A stretch of DNA of 64,000 nt from Anaerolineales bacterium (GTDB lineage: Bacteria > Chloroflexota > Anaerolineae > 4572-78 > J111). The position numbers were made by a program, and so were the translations under genes. Position 1 is the stretch's first letter. Every line of letters begins with the position of its first letter. Of this stretch, positions 45,521 to 53,027 are shown in pieces. The stretch is taken from contig JACKAU010000003.1 of assembly GCA_020634855.1 (NCBI GenBank), positions 620,001 through 684,000 on the forward strand. The letters are read 5' to 3'. The notes beneath the pieces were generated by a model, which saw nothing but the letters and a program-made list of their open reading frames with translations, did not search any database and was not told the DNA's origin.

Positions 45521-46513
45521 TTAACTGCTTCCGCCAAACGTCATCCACAGCGCCGCCGCAAACATTACCAACGCGACTCCGGTTAACCACCAATTTTCAA
45601 TCAAACTTGAGGTTAAACTTGTGGCGGAGGCCGGTTCGCTCTCCATGGGCATGGTGTTATCCGAGCCGTGGATCATCGCTCGCCAGGCAGCAACCGATGG
45701 GGGACGCTCTCTGGGGTGAGGGGCCATGGCCGCCAAAATTGCGCGGGCCATGTTAGGTGAAATGCTAGGGTTGATTTCTTGCGGAGACGGCAATGACTCC
45801 GGGACAATAAACCGTTCTTGGGCGCTGGCCGGGGGATTGCCGGTGACTAAATGATACATTGTTGCTCCCAGAGCATACAGATCAGAGCGGGCATCAGTGT
45901 GGCCTAGATGGTCCACGTACTGTTCAAGCGGTGCATAGGGCAAGCTCCCGGCGCCTTGCAGTCCGGTTAAGGTGCTGGGGTCATTGGGATCGAGCGGCTT
46001 GACCAGGCCGAAATCAACTAGCTTCAATCGCCCATCAGGGGTCAATTTAACATTAGCCGGCTTAACGTCTCGATGGAGCACAGGCGGCTCTTGCGAATGG
46101 AGATAACTCAGGGTATTGGCAATTTGATCGATCCATTCAACAACCGTGGCCTGGTCAAGAAATTTAACGTCACGACGAGCGTTGTTCGCAATTTCAAGCA
46201 AATTCAAGCCGGGGATATAATCCATAACCAGATAATCCTGCTCTCCGTTGGAAAAGTAGTCGCTAACTTTGGGCAGGCCGGGATGATCAAGGCGAGCCAA
46301 GGTTGAAGCTTCTTTGTAGAACTGTTTGCGAAAGTTCTGCGCCACTTCGTCGCTTAAGCCAGGCTGTAGAAAAATCTCTTTGATCGCGGTTTGGCGTCCT
46401 TCCAGCACGGTATCGTTGGCCAGATACACCGTACCCATGCCGCCTGAGCCAATCAACCCGACAATTTCATAGCGATCTTTTATACGAACACCCGGCTTAA
46501 GATGTATCGTCAA
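45521..46513 (-). CDS. Serine/threonine protein kinase, C-terminal TM anchor
   Basis: A 330-residue Hanks-type kinase. The glycine loop is IGSGGMGTVYLAND (residues 20-33), the lysine is in RQTAIKEIFL, the catalytic loop is VLHRDVKPANVKL, DFG is LVDFGLVKPL, and the APE equivalent is in GSLPYAPLEQY. The sequence ends in one TM helix (WWLTGVALVMFAAALWMTF) with no extracellular sensor. It is convergent with the GH3 gene (1 bp gap) and divergent from the FHA regulator, whose FHA domain would bind its phosphothreonine products. Confidence 0.93.
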   Translation of the reverse strand: MTIHLKPGVRIKDRYEIVGLIGSGGMGTVYLANDTVLEGRQTAIKEIFLQPGLSDEVAQNFRKQFYKEASTLARLDHPGLPKVSDYFSNGEQDYLVMDYIPGLNLLEIANNARRDVKFLDQATVVEWIDQIANTLSYLHSQEPPVLHRDVKPANVKLTPDGRLKLVDFGLVKPLDPNDPSTLTGLQGAGSLPYAPLEQYVDHLGHTDARSDLYALGATMYHLVTGNPPASAQERFIVPESLPSPQEINPSISPNMARAILAAMAPHPRERPPSVAAWRAMIHGSDNTMPMESEPASATSLTSSLIENWWLTGVALVMFAAALWMTFGGSS

Positions 46514-46600
46514 GAATCTTTCTCACAATGCAAAGTTCGGAAAACCCGATTGAGCTTAAGATTATCCCAAACCAAAATTACTGTCAAACAGGAGGTTCAA

Positions 46601-47263
46601 GTGAGAAATCTACAAACTGAACAAGCGCTTCTGATCTGGAAAGAGGAAGAGATCATCAAGGATCAGTGGATTTTGCACGACGACCACACTTCTGAAATAA
46701 CCATCGGCCGTTCGACCGATTGCACGATTAGCATTCCGGTGCGCTGGATTTCCCGCACGCACGCGATTCTGCGCCGCAAACAGGGGCAGTTCTATTTGGA
46801 GGATGCCGGCAGCAAAAACGGCGTCTTTATCAACGGCCAGCGAGTGGTCAATCCTTACCCGCTCAATGACGGCGACATCATCCAACTGGCGCCCGGCCTG
46901 GAACTCATCTACGTCGATAGCGAAGCTACCGCGCCACTGCCCGGCGGCAAGCGCGGCCTGGGTCTGCAAATCGATCCGGGGGAGCGCCAGATTTACATCC
47001 ACGGACAGATGATCACGCCGGCCCTCAGCAACCAGCAGTACCAACTGGTCGAGAAGCTGGCCGAACAGCCCGGCAAAGTTTACAGCCGCTCCGAGATCAT
47101 CGAAGCTGTCTGGCCCGGTGAGTCGGCGGAAGGGGTGACCGATGATGCCATCGATGCCTTGGTGCGCCGCCTGCGCCAACGCCTGGCTGAACTGGAGCCG
47201 GAACACAATTTCATCGTTACCGTGCGCGGCTACGGCTTTCGGCTCGATAATGACCTCGGCTAG
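46601..47263 (+). CDS. FHA domain fused to OmpR/PhoB-type winged helix regulator
   Basis: A 220-residue protein. Residues about 30-105 form a forkhead-associated domain: EITIGRSTDCTISIPVRWIS, then RTHAILRRKQGQFYLEDAGS, then KNGVFINGQRV, containing the phosphothreonine-binding Arg, Ser and Asn. The C-terminal 100 residues are a trans_reg_C wHTH: ALSNQQYQLVEKLAEQPGKV, YSRSEIIEAVWPGE, VDALVRRLRQRL-type recognition helix and TVRGYGFRLD. The GTG start at 46601 is chosen because GGAGG lies 5 bp upstream. Pairing with the divergent Ser/Thr kinase suggests kinase-controlled transcription. Confidence 0.88.
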   Translation: MRNLQTEQALLIWKEEEIIKDQWILHDDHTSEITIGRSTDCTISIPVRWISRTHAILRRKQGQFYLEDAGSKNGVFINGQRVVNPYPLNDGDIIQLAPGLELIYVDSEATAPLPGGKRGLGLQIDPGERQIYIHGQMITPALSNQQYQLVEKLAEQPGKVYSRSEIIEAVWPGESAEGVTDDAIDALVRRLRQRLAELEPEHNFIVTVRGYGFRLDNDLG

Positions 47264-47491
47264 CCATCCGCCGGTTCTGATAATCGAATTTGCACCATTT
47301 TCTACCCAGACTACAATATCGGTACGCATCCAGCCATTAGCAGTCAGCTATCAGCTTTTTTCGTGTTTCGGCCAGTTTTTGTTTGGTTTATAGATGGTCC
47401 AAACAAAGTGACTTGAAATGTTAAGCCGACGGCTGAAGGCTGATGACTGGCCGCTAACGAAATTGCATTAGATGGATATCAATGTCAACTT
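47264..47491. other. Intergenic stretch with AGC-rich repeat text
   Basis: It contains CAGCCATTAGCAGTCAGCTA followed by TCAGCTTTTTTCG near 47330-47365. A second segment, GCCGACGGCTGAAGGCTGAT, lies near 47423-47442 and can partly pair with the first. The style matches the intergenic repeats near 20591 and 60791. No gene is seen. Confidence 0.4.
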
Positions 47492-49267
47492 GTGATCGAA
47501 ATACAATTTTCTATATTACGTTACATCAGGCTCTTTTCAATTTTCATAGTTATCTTATTTTTAACGGCCTGTGAACTCATTGAGCAACCCACCCCCATTG
47601 CGGTAACCCCGGAACCTACGCCCACCCTCCCCCCTCTCGCTTTAGCTGTCGATGTCGAAGATGATGCCATTGTCATTCCCATCCCAATCGAGCCGCCTAG
47701 TTTTAATGCTTATCTCAACGATACCGGGTATGAGGAGCTTGTTGGCGAATTGGTTTTTGGCGCGTTAGCCGAAATTGGGCCGGACGGCAATTACTACCCG
47801 GAACTGGCGGCTGACCTGCCAACCCTGGCTAACGGTGGGTTGAGCGAGGACGGCAAGACCGTTACCTGGCATTTGCGCCCCAATATCTATTGGAGCGATA
47901 ACGAACCGTTCACCTCGACCGATGTTCGCTTTACTTGGGAATCGCTGCGCGACAGCGGTATCTGGGCGCCCGGTTTCGATTTAATCGAAGATATCGAAAC
48001 GCCCGATCCGTTTACGGCCATCGTCAAATACAGCGAGTTTTATCCGAACTATCTCATTCAGTTTGGCGGTATTGGTACAGGGGTTTTGCCGGCGCATCAG
48101 TGTGGGGCAACCGATCAGATGCTGTTTTGGGACTGCAACTTTGAACCGGTCAGTACCGGGCCGTTTGTTCTGTCGCAGTGGATACCCGGCGTTCGGCTAA
48201 CCTTTACGCCCAATCCTAATTACTTTGTTCCTGAACGGCCGCTCGCGTCACAAATTGTTTTTCAAATCGAGCCTGATCCGGATCGTCGCTACCGCAGTTT
48301 GGAACGGGGCGATAGTCAACTGGAGTTATGGCCCGAAGAACCGGCTATTAGTAATATTGAAAACAGCGGCACAGCCACTTTGTATTGGACCGATCCGGCT
48401 CGCTTTGTGTTACGCTTGGTTTTTAACCTGAGCGCTGCCAATCAGGGGGATCCTAGCGCGCCCCATCCGATGCTGAGCAAGCCCCGAGTTAGAGAAGCCA
48501 TCCGGGCGGCAATGGATATCGGTCGGCTCAACGCCGAAGCGTTTAACAATCGGGGCCGAGTTATCAATACCGAACTGTACCAGCTTGGTTGCGATATTCC
48601 GCAGCATCAGTACAATCCGGGGTTGGCCAACGCCCTGCTTGATGAAGAGGGTTGGGTTTTGGTCGATCCCGATGATCCGGTTCGACGCTGCCAGGGCTGT
48701 GGCACGGCGCCCGAAGGAACGCCCTTTGTGCTTGATAGCTACACTTACCTTGAATTTGGGGAGCAGATGGATATTGCTCATCAACTTATCGAAGAGATGA
48801 TGGCTAATGTGGGCATCAAAATTAATCGCCAGGTAGTGGAAGGCGGGCAGTTGTGGGATGTTTGGGCTGATGACGGCATTGAACTCCACGGTCAGTTTGA
48901 TATGGATGTGTGGGATAACGGCTATTATGGGGTCGATCCAACCATCTACATGGCTGACATGTTTGATCCTCGGGGTATCCCTTCCCGCAACAATCCCGAA
49001 GCCGGATTGAATGTTATGCGGTATCGCAACCCGGTTCTGGCCGATATTTTTGATGCTTTATACACACCTTTGCCCAATAATCGTCGTCGAGCGCTGCTGT
49101 GTGAACTTGCCATTGTGTTAGAACAAGACTTGCCCCAGATACCACTCATCGCCTTTCCCGACGCGTACGGTATAAGTATTGATTTACAGGGCGTTGCGCC
49201 CCATATCTATGATACCGTTACCTGGAATGCCGGTGACTGGCAGTTGGTCAGGCCATTAGACAATTAG
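47492..49267 (+). CDS. Family 5 extracellular solute-binding lipoprotein (oligopeptide type), orphan
   Basis: A 591-residue lipoprotein with signal peptide and lipobox FLTAC (Cys about 27), then a Pro/Thr-rich tether. The SBP_bac_5 fold is evident: DGKTVTWHLRPNIYWSDNEP, FTSTDVRFTWESL, STGPFVLSQWIPG, VREAIRAAMDIGRLN, PQIPLIAFPDAYGI. It should capture peptides, nickel or sugars for an ABC importer. No permease or ATPase is adjacent, so it may serve the importer at 53-59 kb or one elsewhere. Confidence 0.88.
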   Translation: MIEIQFSILRYIRLFSIFIVILFLTACELIEQPTPIAVTPEPTPTLPPLALAVDVEDDAIVIPIPIEPPSFNAYLNDTGYEELVGELVFGALAEIGPDGNYYPELAADLPTLANGGLSEDGKTVTWHLRPNIYWSDNEPFTSTDVRFTWESLRDSGIWAPGFDLIEDIETPDPFTAIVKYSEFYPNYLIQFGGIGTGVLPAHQCGATDQMLFWDCNFEPVSTGPFVLSQWIPGVRLTFTPNPNYFVPERPLASQIVFQIEPDPDRRYRSLERGDSQLELWPEEPAISNIENSGTATLYWTDPARFVLRLVFNLSAANQGDPSAPHPMLSKPRVREAIRAAMDIGRLNAEAFNNRGRVINTELYQLGCDIPQHQYNPGLANALLDEEGWVLVDPDDPVRRCQGCGTAPEGTPFVLDSYTYLEFGEQMDIAHQLIEEMMANVGIKINRQVVEGGQLWDVWADDGIELHGQFDMDVWDNGYYGVDPTIYMADMFDPRGIPSRNNPEAGLNVMRYRNPVLADIFDALYTPLPNNRRRALLCELAIVLEQDLPQIPLIAFPDAYGISIDLQGVAPHIYDTVTWNAGDWQLVRPLDN

Positions 49268-49536
49268 AGAGAGAACCTTAAAAACTTTTCGGTCATTCAA
49301 CGCTTAGCTCAAACCGAGATCATCTTTTCATTCCGATCAGAATTTGGCAGCACAGACTGAGCACGCTTTGTTCGACTGAATCCATATTTACTAAATCTCA
49401 ATCACTACTACAAAAGGCAGCCGCTTTGTCTTAGGTTATAAACAGGGGCAATCTGGCTGCTTGATTTTTTATTAAACCTTTGGAAATGACATGAGTATAC
49501 AAAAGTTCTTTCAACAACGCCCAGTCAGCGTTAGCG
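49268..49536. other. Non-coding stretch before the REC-GAF-kinase gene
   Basis: No gene recognised in this AT-rich DNA. The promoter of the next gene lies at its right end. Confidence 0.4.
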
Positions 49537-49581
49537 TAGACAACCCGAACACCTTATGCTATACTGATTATTGTCAGTATA
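49537..49581 (+). promoter_or_regulatory. Promoter with overlapping palindrome
   Basis: TAGACA (49537-49542), 17 bp, TATACT (49560-49565) form a good promoter. The perfect inverted repeat TATACTGA / TCAGTATA (49560-49567 and 49574-49581) starts at the -10, so a dimeric regulator could block it. The regulated gene starts with GTG at 49651 after AGGAG. Confidence 0.6.
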
Positions 49582-49650
49582 ACCCTTCACATCTAACTTC
49601 ATCTCTACATCCAAATTAATCCCCATCCACTCGATAGGAGACCTAGTTTA

Positions 49651-51420
49651 GTGATACATTCAACTATTGAGAATGATTTAGATTTTGCCAAGCCAACAAC
49701 TCAGCTTAATGCCTTAATTGTTACCGCCGACAAACGCTTTCAAGCGGTTATCAAACGCGCGCTAAATGAGGCCACCACAACGCTGTTCGATGCGGCTTGG
49801 GCAACAAATTTTGATGCAGGGGTGAATAATCTGGCTGATCATCATTACGATGTCTGCCTGATTGATTACTGCTTAGGCTTGCGTACCGGCATCGATCTAC
49901 TGTATGAGGCAGCTCAAAACGGCTGGCAAGTTTCAACGATTATGCTGTTTGACACGGTCGATCAGCAATTATTTCGAGCAGCCGAACAAGCCGGGGCATT
50001 TGATTGTTTGGTGAAGGATCAAATAAGCCCGCAACTTCTGGAGCGGTCGATTCGTTGGGCAACAGCCCATCGTCGTGAACAACTTTTGTATGATCATTAC
50101 GCCGCTCTCGAGCAGCGTGTTTCAGAGCAAGCCAGCGAATTAGCTCAGCTTAAATCTATCTCAGCAGATGAGTTGACCCGCAGACAAGAACTGGAGCGCC
50201 ATGTTGAAGAGTCATTATCGCGGCGAGCCAGACAAGTGCAGACCAGTACCGAAATCGCTCAAAAAATTGCTAACACCCCCAAACTCGATGAACTGTTTCA
50301 CCAGATTGTGAGTCTGGTTCAGCAGCAGTTCGGTTATTACCATGCTCACGTATATACAGTTGAAGGTGACTATTTGGTAATGCAGGAAGGCACGGGTAAT
50401 GTGGCGCAAATGATGAAAGCGGTCAATCATAAAATTCCGCTGGCCGCCGCCAAAAGTCTGATCGCCCGGGCCGCAAAAACCGGCCAGCCGGTTCTCATCA
50501 CCGATGTAACCCAAGAACCAAGCTGGTTACCCAATCGCCTACTGCCCGAAACGAAATCCGAAATTGCCGTACCGATTAAATTGGGCGACGTCGTATTGGG
50601 GGTTTTGGACGTGCAGAATGATACCGTTGGCAGCCTTGATCCGGAAGATCAAATTTTGCTCATGGGCTTGTGTGGTCAAATTGCCGTCGCGATCAACAAC
50701 CGGCGACTTGAAGCCAGACGCGAAGAGGCGGAAGAAAATCAGCGTAAATTGATCCAAGAGTTGGACGCGTTTGCCCACACCATCGGTTACACCCTGCGAG
50801 ACCCGGTCAGTCTCATTATTGGCTATACCGAACTCTTAAAAGCCCAGGCCGGGTTACCTGACAATTTACAGGAATATCTTAATGCCATTGCCCGCAACGG
50901 TTTAAAGATGAGCCACATCATCGATGAACTCCAAGTGCTAACCGGCGTGCGTCGAGCTAGAGTTATTCCTAAACCGCTCAGTATGTTGCGGATTGTGGCC
51001 GAAGTGCAGCAGCGCTTAGCCCATTTAATCCAGGAGTATGAGGCCAAAGTCGTCATTTCAGAATATTGGCCCACGGCCTTAGGCCACAAACCCTGGGTAG
51101 AGGAAGTCTTAGCCTATTACTTAAGCAATGCCATCAAATACGGCGGGCAACCCCCACGCGTCCATATCGGCGCTACCGCTCAATCTGATGGTATGATTCG
51201 TTTTTGGGTCAGAGACAACGGCCCCGGCTTTACCTCCGATGAACAGGCTCAACTGTTCACGGAATTTGCCCATCTCAGCCAGAGGCGAGTGACGGAATAT
51301 AGCTTAGGGTTGTCCATTGTCAAGCGCATAGTGACCAAGCTGGGGGGCCAGGTTGGCGTCGAAAGCGACGGAATTCCGGGCGAGGGTAGCATTTTTACCT
51401 TCACCCTACCACGAGCCTAA
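49651..51420 (+). CDS. Receiver-GAF-histidine-kinase-like protein with altered H-box
   Basis: A 589-residue protein. A receiver-like domain (about 18-140) keeps one candidate Asp in DVCLIDYCLG. A coiled coil (150-210) and a GAF domain (about 215-355) follow. The kinase core starts at about 370: ELDAFAHTIGYTLRDPVSLI. In relatives the segment reads AHDLKNP, with the phospho-acceptor His; here it is GYTLRDP, so that His is a Tyr. The ATPase part has the N box LSNAIKYGG, G1 DNGPGF and a divergent G2 YSLGLSIVKRI. It may be a pseudokinase that binds ATP but does not autophosphorylate in the usual way. GTG start. Confidence 0.85.
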   Translation: MIHSTIENDLDFAKPTTQLNALIVTADKRFQAVIKRALNEATTTLFDAAWATNFDAGVNNLADHHYDVCLIDYCLGLRTGIDLLYEAAQNGWQVSTIMLFDTVDQQLFRAAEQAGAFDCLVKDQISPQLLERSIRWATAHRREQLLYDHYAALEQRVSEQASELAQLKSISADELTRRQELERHVEESLSRRARQVQTSTEIAQKIANTPKLDELFHQIVSLVQQQFGYYHAHVYTVEGDYLVMQEGTGNVAQMMKAVNHKIPLAAAKSLIARAAKTGQPVLITDVTQEPSWLPNRLLPETKSEIAVPIKLGDVVLGVLDVQNDTVGSLDPEDQILLMGLCGQIAVAINNRRLEARREEAEENQRKLIQELDAFAHTIGYTLRDPVSLIIGYTELLKAQAGLPDNLQEYLNAIARNGLKMSHIIDELQVLTGVRRARVIPKPLSMLRIVAEVQQRLAHLIQEYEAKVVISEYWPTALGHKPWVEEVLAYYLSNAIKYGGQPPRVHIGATAQSDGMIRFWVRDNGPGFTSDEQAQLFTEFAHLSQRRVTEYSLGLSIVKRIVTKLGGQVGVESDGIPGEGSIFTFTLPRA

Positions 51421-51446
51421 TATCACATCATTTACCAGGAGAGACT

Positions 51447-52322
51447 GTGAACCAGAAAATAGCGGTGGCCTTGATCCACGGCGTAGGGAACCAAGGTCCT
51501 GAATTTGCCGATACCATGACATCCGAACTTTATGAAGCTTTCGCCGCCCTGTTGCCAACCGACGACAAATCCGTTCATGATAAAATAACCATCAGACCCG
51601 TTTACTGGGCCGACATCTTAGCCCGCAAAGAACGGATACTATGGAATATTCTCAAACACGAAAACGGCCTGGCCTTAAATACGCTCCGCAATTTTATGAT
51701 GAACTTTGTCGGCGATGCCACCGCCTACCAACCCGGTCGAAGCCGCCGAGAAGTTTACGAACGCATTCACACGCGCATCGCCGGTGTGCTTCATGAATTG
51801 GCCGAAGAGGCCGGTCCCGAGGCCCCCCTGTGTGTCATTGGCCACAGTTTAGGCACAGTCATTACTCACAATTTCTTCTTCGATCTGGGCGAGATACTAA
51901 ACGAAACCCCAGAGCAACTTAGCAATTTAACGCCGTGTGAAACCGGCCAAACCCTAGCCCTCTTTTACACCATGGGCAGCCCCTTGGCCCTGTGGAGTAT
52001 GCGGTATGATAATTACATCCCCATTCCGTTTCCCGGCGCGCTGCTAGCCGAACGTTATCCCCAACTCAAACCTGAATGGATCAACTATTACGATAAGGAT
52101 GACGTGTTAGCCTATCCCATTCGCGCCATCAGCCGAGGCCATTTCCAGTTGGCTAAAGCCGGACTCTTAAAGGATGTTCAAGTAAATGTCGGCAATTTAT
52201 GGCGCAGTTGGAATCCATTATCTCATATGGGTTATTGGCAAGATAAAGATGTGATTAAACCCATAACCAGATCGTTATTCGAGGCCTGGCAGGCGGCTAA
52301 TCCACCGACAGAGAATCTTTAG
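51447..52322 (+). CDS. Alpha/beta-hydrolase-like serine hydrolase
   Basis: A 291-residue protein beginning MNQKIAVALIHGVGNQGPEF, the oxyanion-hole HGxGNQ motif. The nucleophile elbow is CVIGHSLGTVITHNFFFDLG (GHSLG) near residue 133. A His candidate (SRGHFQLAKAGL) is near 230. This fits a lipase/esterase-like or alpha/beta-hydrolase fold of unknown substrate. There is no signal peptide, so it is cytoplasmic. It lies 26 bp after the receiver-GAF-kinase gene with GGAGAG upstream, so the two are probably co-transcribed. Confidence 0.8.
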   Translation: MNQKIAVALIHGVGNQGPEFADTMTSELYEAFAALLPTDDKSVHDKITIRPVYWADILARKERILWNILKHENGLALNTLRNFMMNFVGDATAYQPGRSRREVYERIHTRIAGVLHELAEEAGPEAPLCVIGHSLGTVITHNFFFDLGEILNETPEQLSNLTPCETGQTLALFYTMGSPLALWSMRYDNYIPIPFPGALLAERYPQLKPEWINYYDKDDVLAYPIRAISRGHFQLAKAGLLKDVQVNVGNLWRSWNPLSHMGYWQDKDVIKPITRSLFEAWQAANPPTENL

Positions 52323-52365
52323 TTAAGTAGAACCTACACAATTCCAAAACAGTCACTTAAATGAT

Positions 52366-53025
52366 TTACTCTTCGTGAATATCCACAATCTCCTGTTCAG
52401 GCACCTGGCTTAATATTTCTCGAACCTGCTCCATCGAAACCTCTGGAATTTTTAGAACCATATCATAAAAGCCCGGTTGGCGCGGCGTTGGAAAGCTGCC
52501 GATGCCCATAATACCCAGATTGTGCTGAGACAGCGCCGTGGTCAGGGCGGCAAACTGCCCTTTTTTATTCGGCATCCGCATGGTCACCCGTACCCCCCTT
52601 GTAGGCAAACCCAGCATTTCCTGCAAGCTGCGGAGCAAATCGATTTCCGATAGAATCCCAACTACCACATCGTCATCAAGAACGGGTAAGCAACCGATCT
52701 TGTGTTCGGTCATAACGCGAGCGGCTTGTTCCACCGTTCTGTTGGAGTCAATGGAGTAGACTTCTCCTGCTTTGGCGCTAAGCATGATCTTCTGAACCGT
52801 TAGGTTAGACAAATAACGTGTAATTTCCCACACATTCAAGCTAGCCATTGTATCGGGTTTCAAGGCAAAACGCTGCCGGGTGACCAGACCAACCAATTTC
52901 TTGCCGTCTCCAACCACCGGCAGGTGTCGAATCAGGTTTTCCGTCATAATGTGCTCGGCCTCCGCCGCGGACATCTCCGGCGGGACCATAATCGGATGGC
53001 GAGTCATAACATCTTTTACTAGCAT
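52366..53025 (-). CDS. CBS-pair plus ACT-domain protein (AcuB-like)
   Basis: A 219-residue protein: two CBS domains (about 5-60 and 78-135; VKDVMTRHPIMVPPEMSAAE and MTEHKIGCLPVLDDDVVVGI) and a C-terminal ACT domain (about 143-215; RVTMRMPNKKGQFAALTTAL). CBS pairs sense adenosyl nucleotides and ACT domains sense amino acids, so this is a metabolic sensor; related AcuB proteins sit near acetoin genes, not seen here. ATG at 53025 is preferred to a TTG at 53031, since GAGAGGG precedes it. It is 2 bp downstream of the dppD-dppF-like fusion gene and may be the last gene of that operon. Confidence 0.85.
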   Translation of the reverse strand: MLVKDVMTRHPIMVPPEMSAAEAEHIMTENLIRHLPVVGDGKKLVGLVTRQRFALKPDTMASLNVWEITRYLSNLTVQKIMLSAKAGEVYSIDSNRTVEQAARVMTEHKIGCLPVLDDDVVVGILSEIDLLRSLQEMLGLPTRGVRVTMRMPNKKGQFAALTTALSQHNLGIMGIGSFPTPRQPGFYDMVLKIPEVSMEQVREILSQVPEQEIVDIHEE

Positions 53026-53027
53026 AA

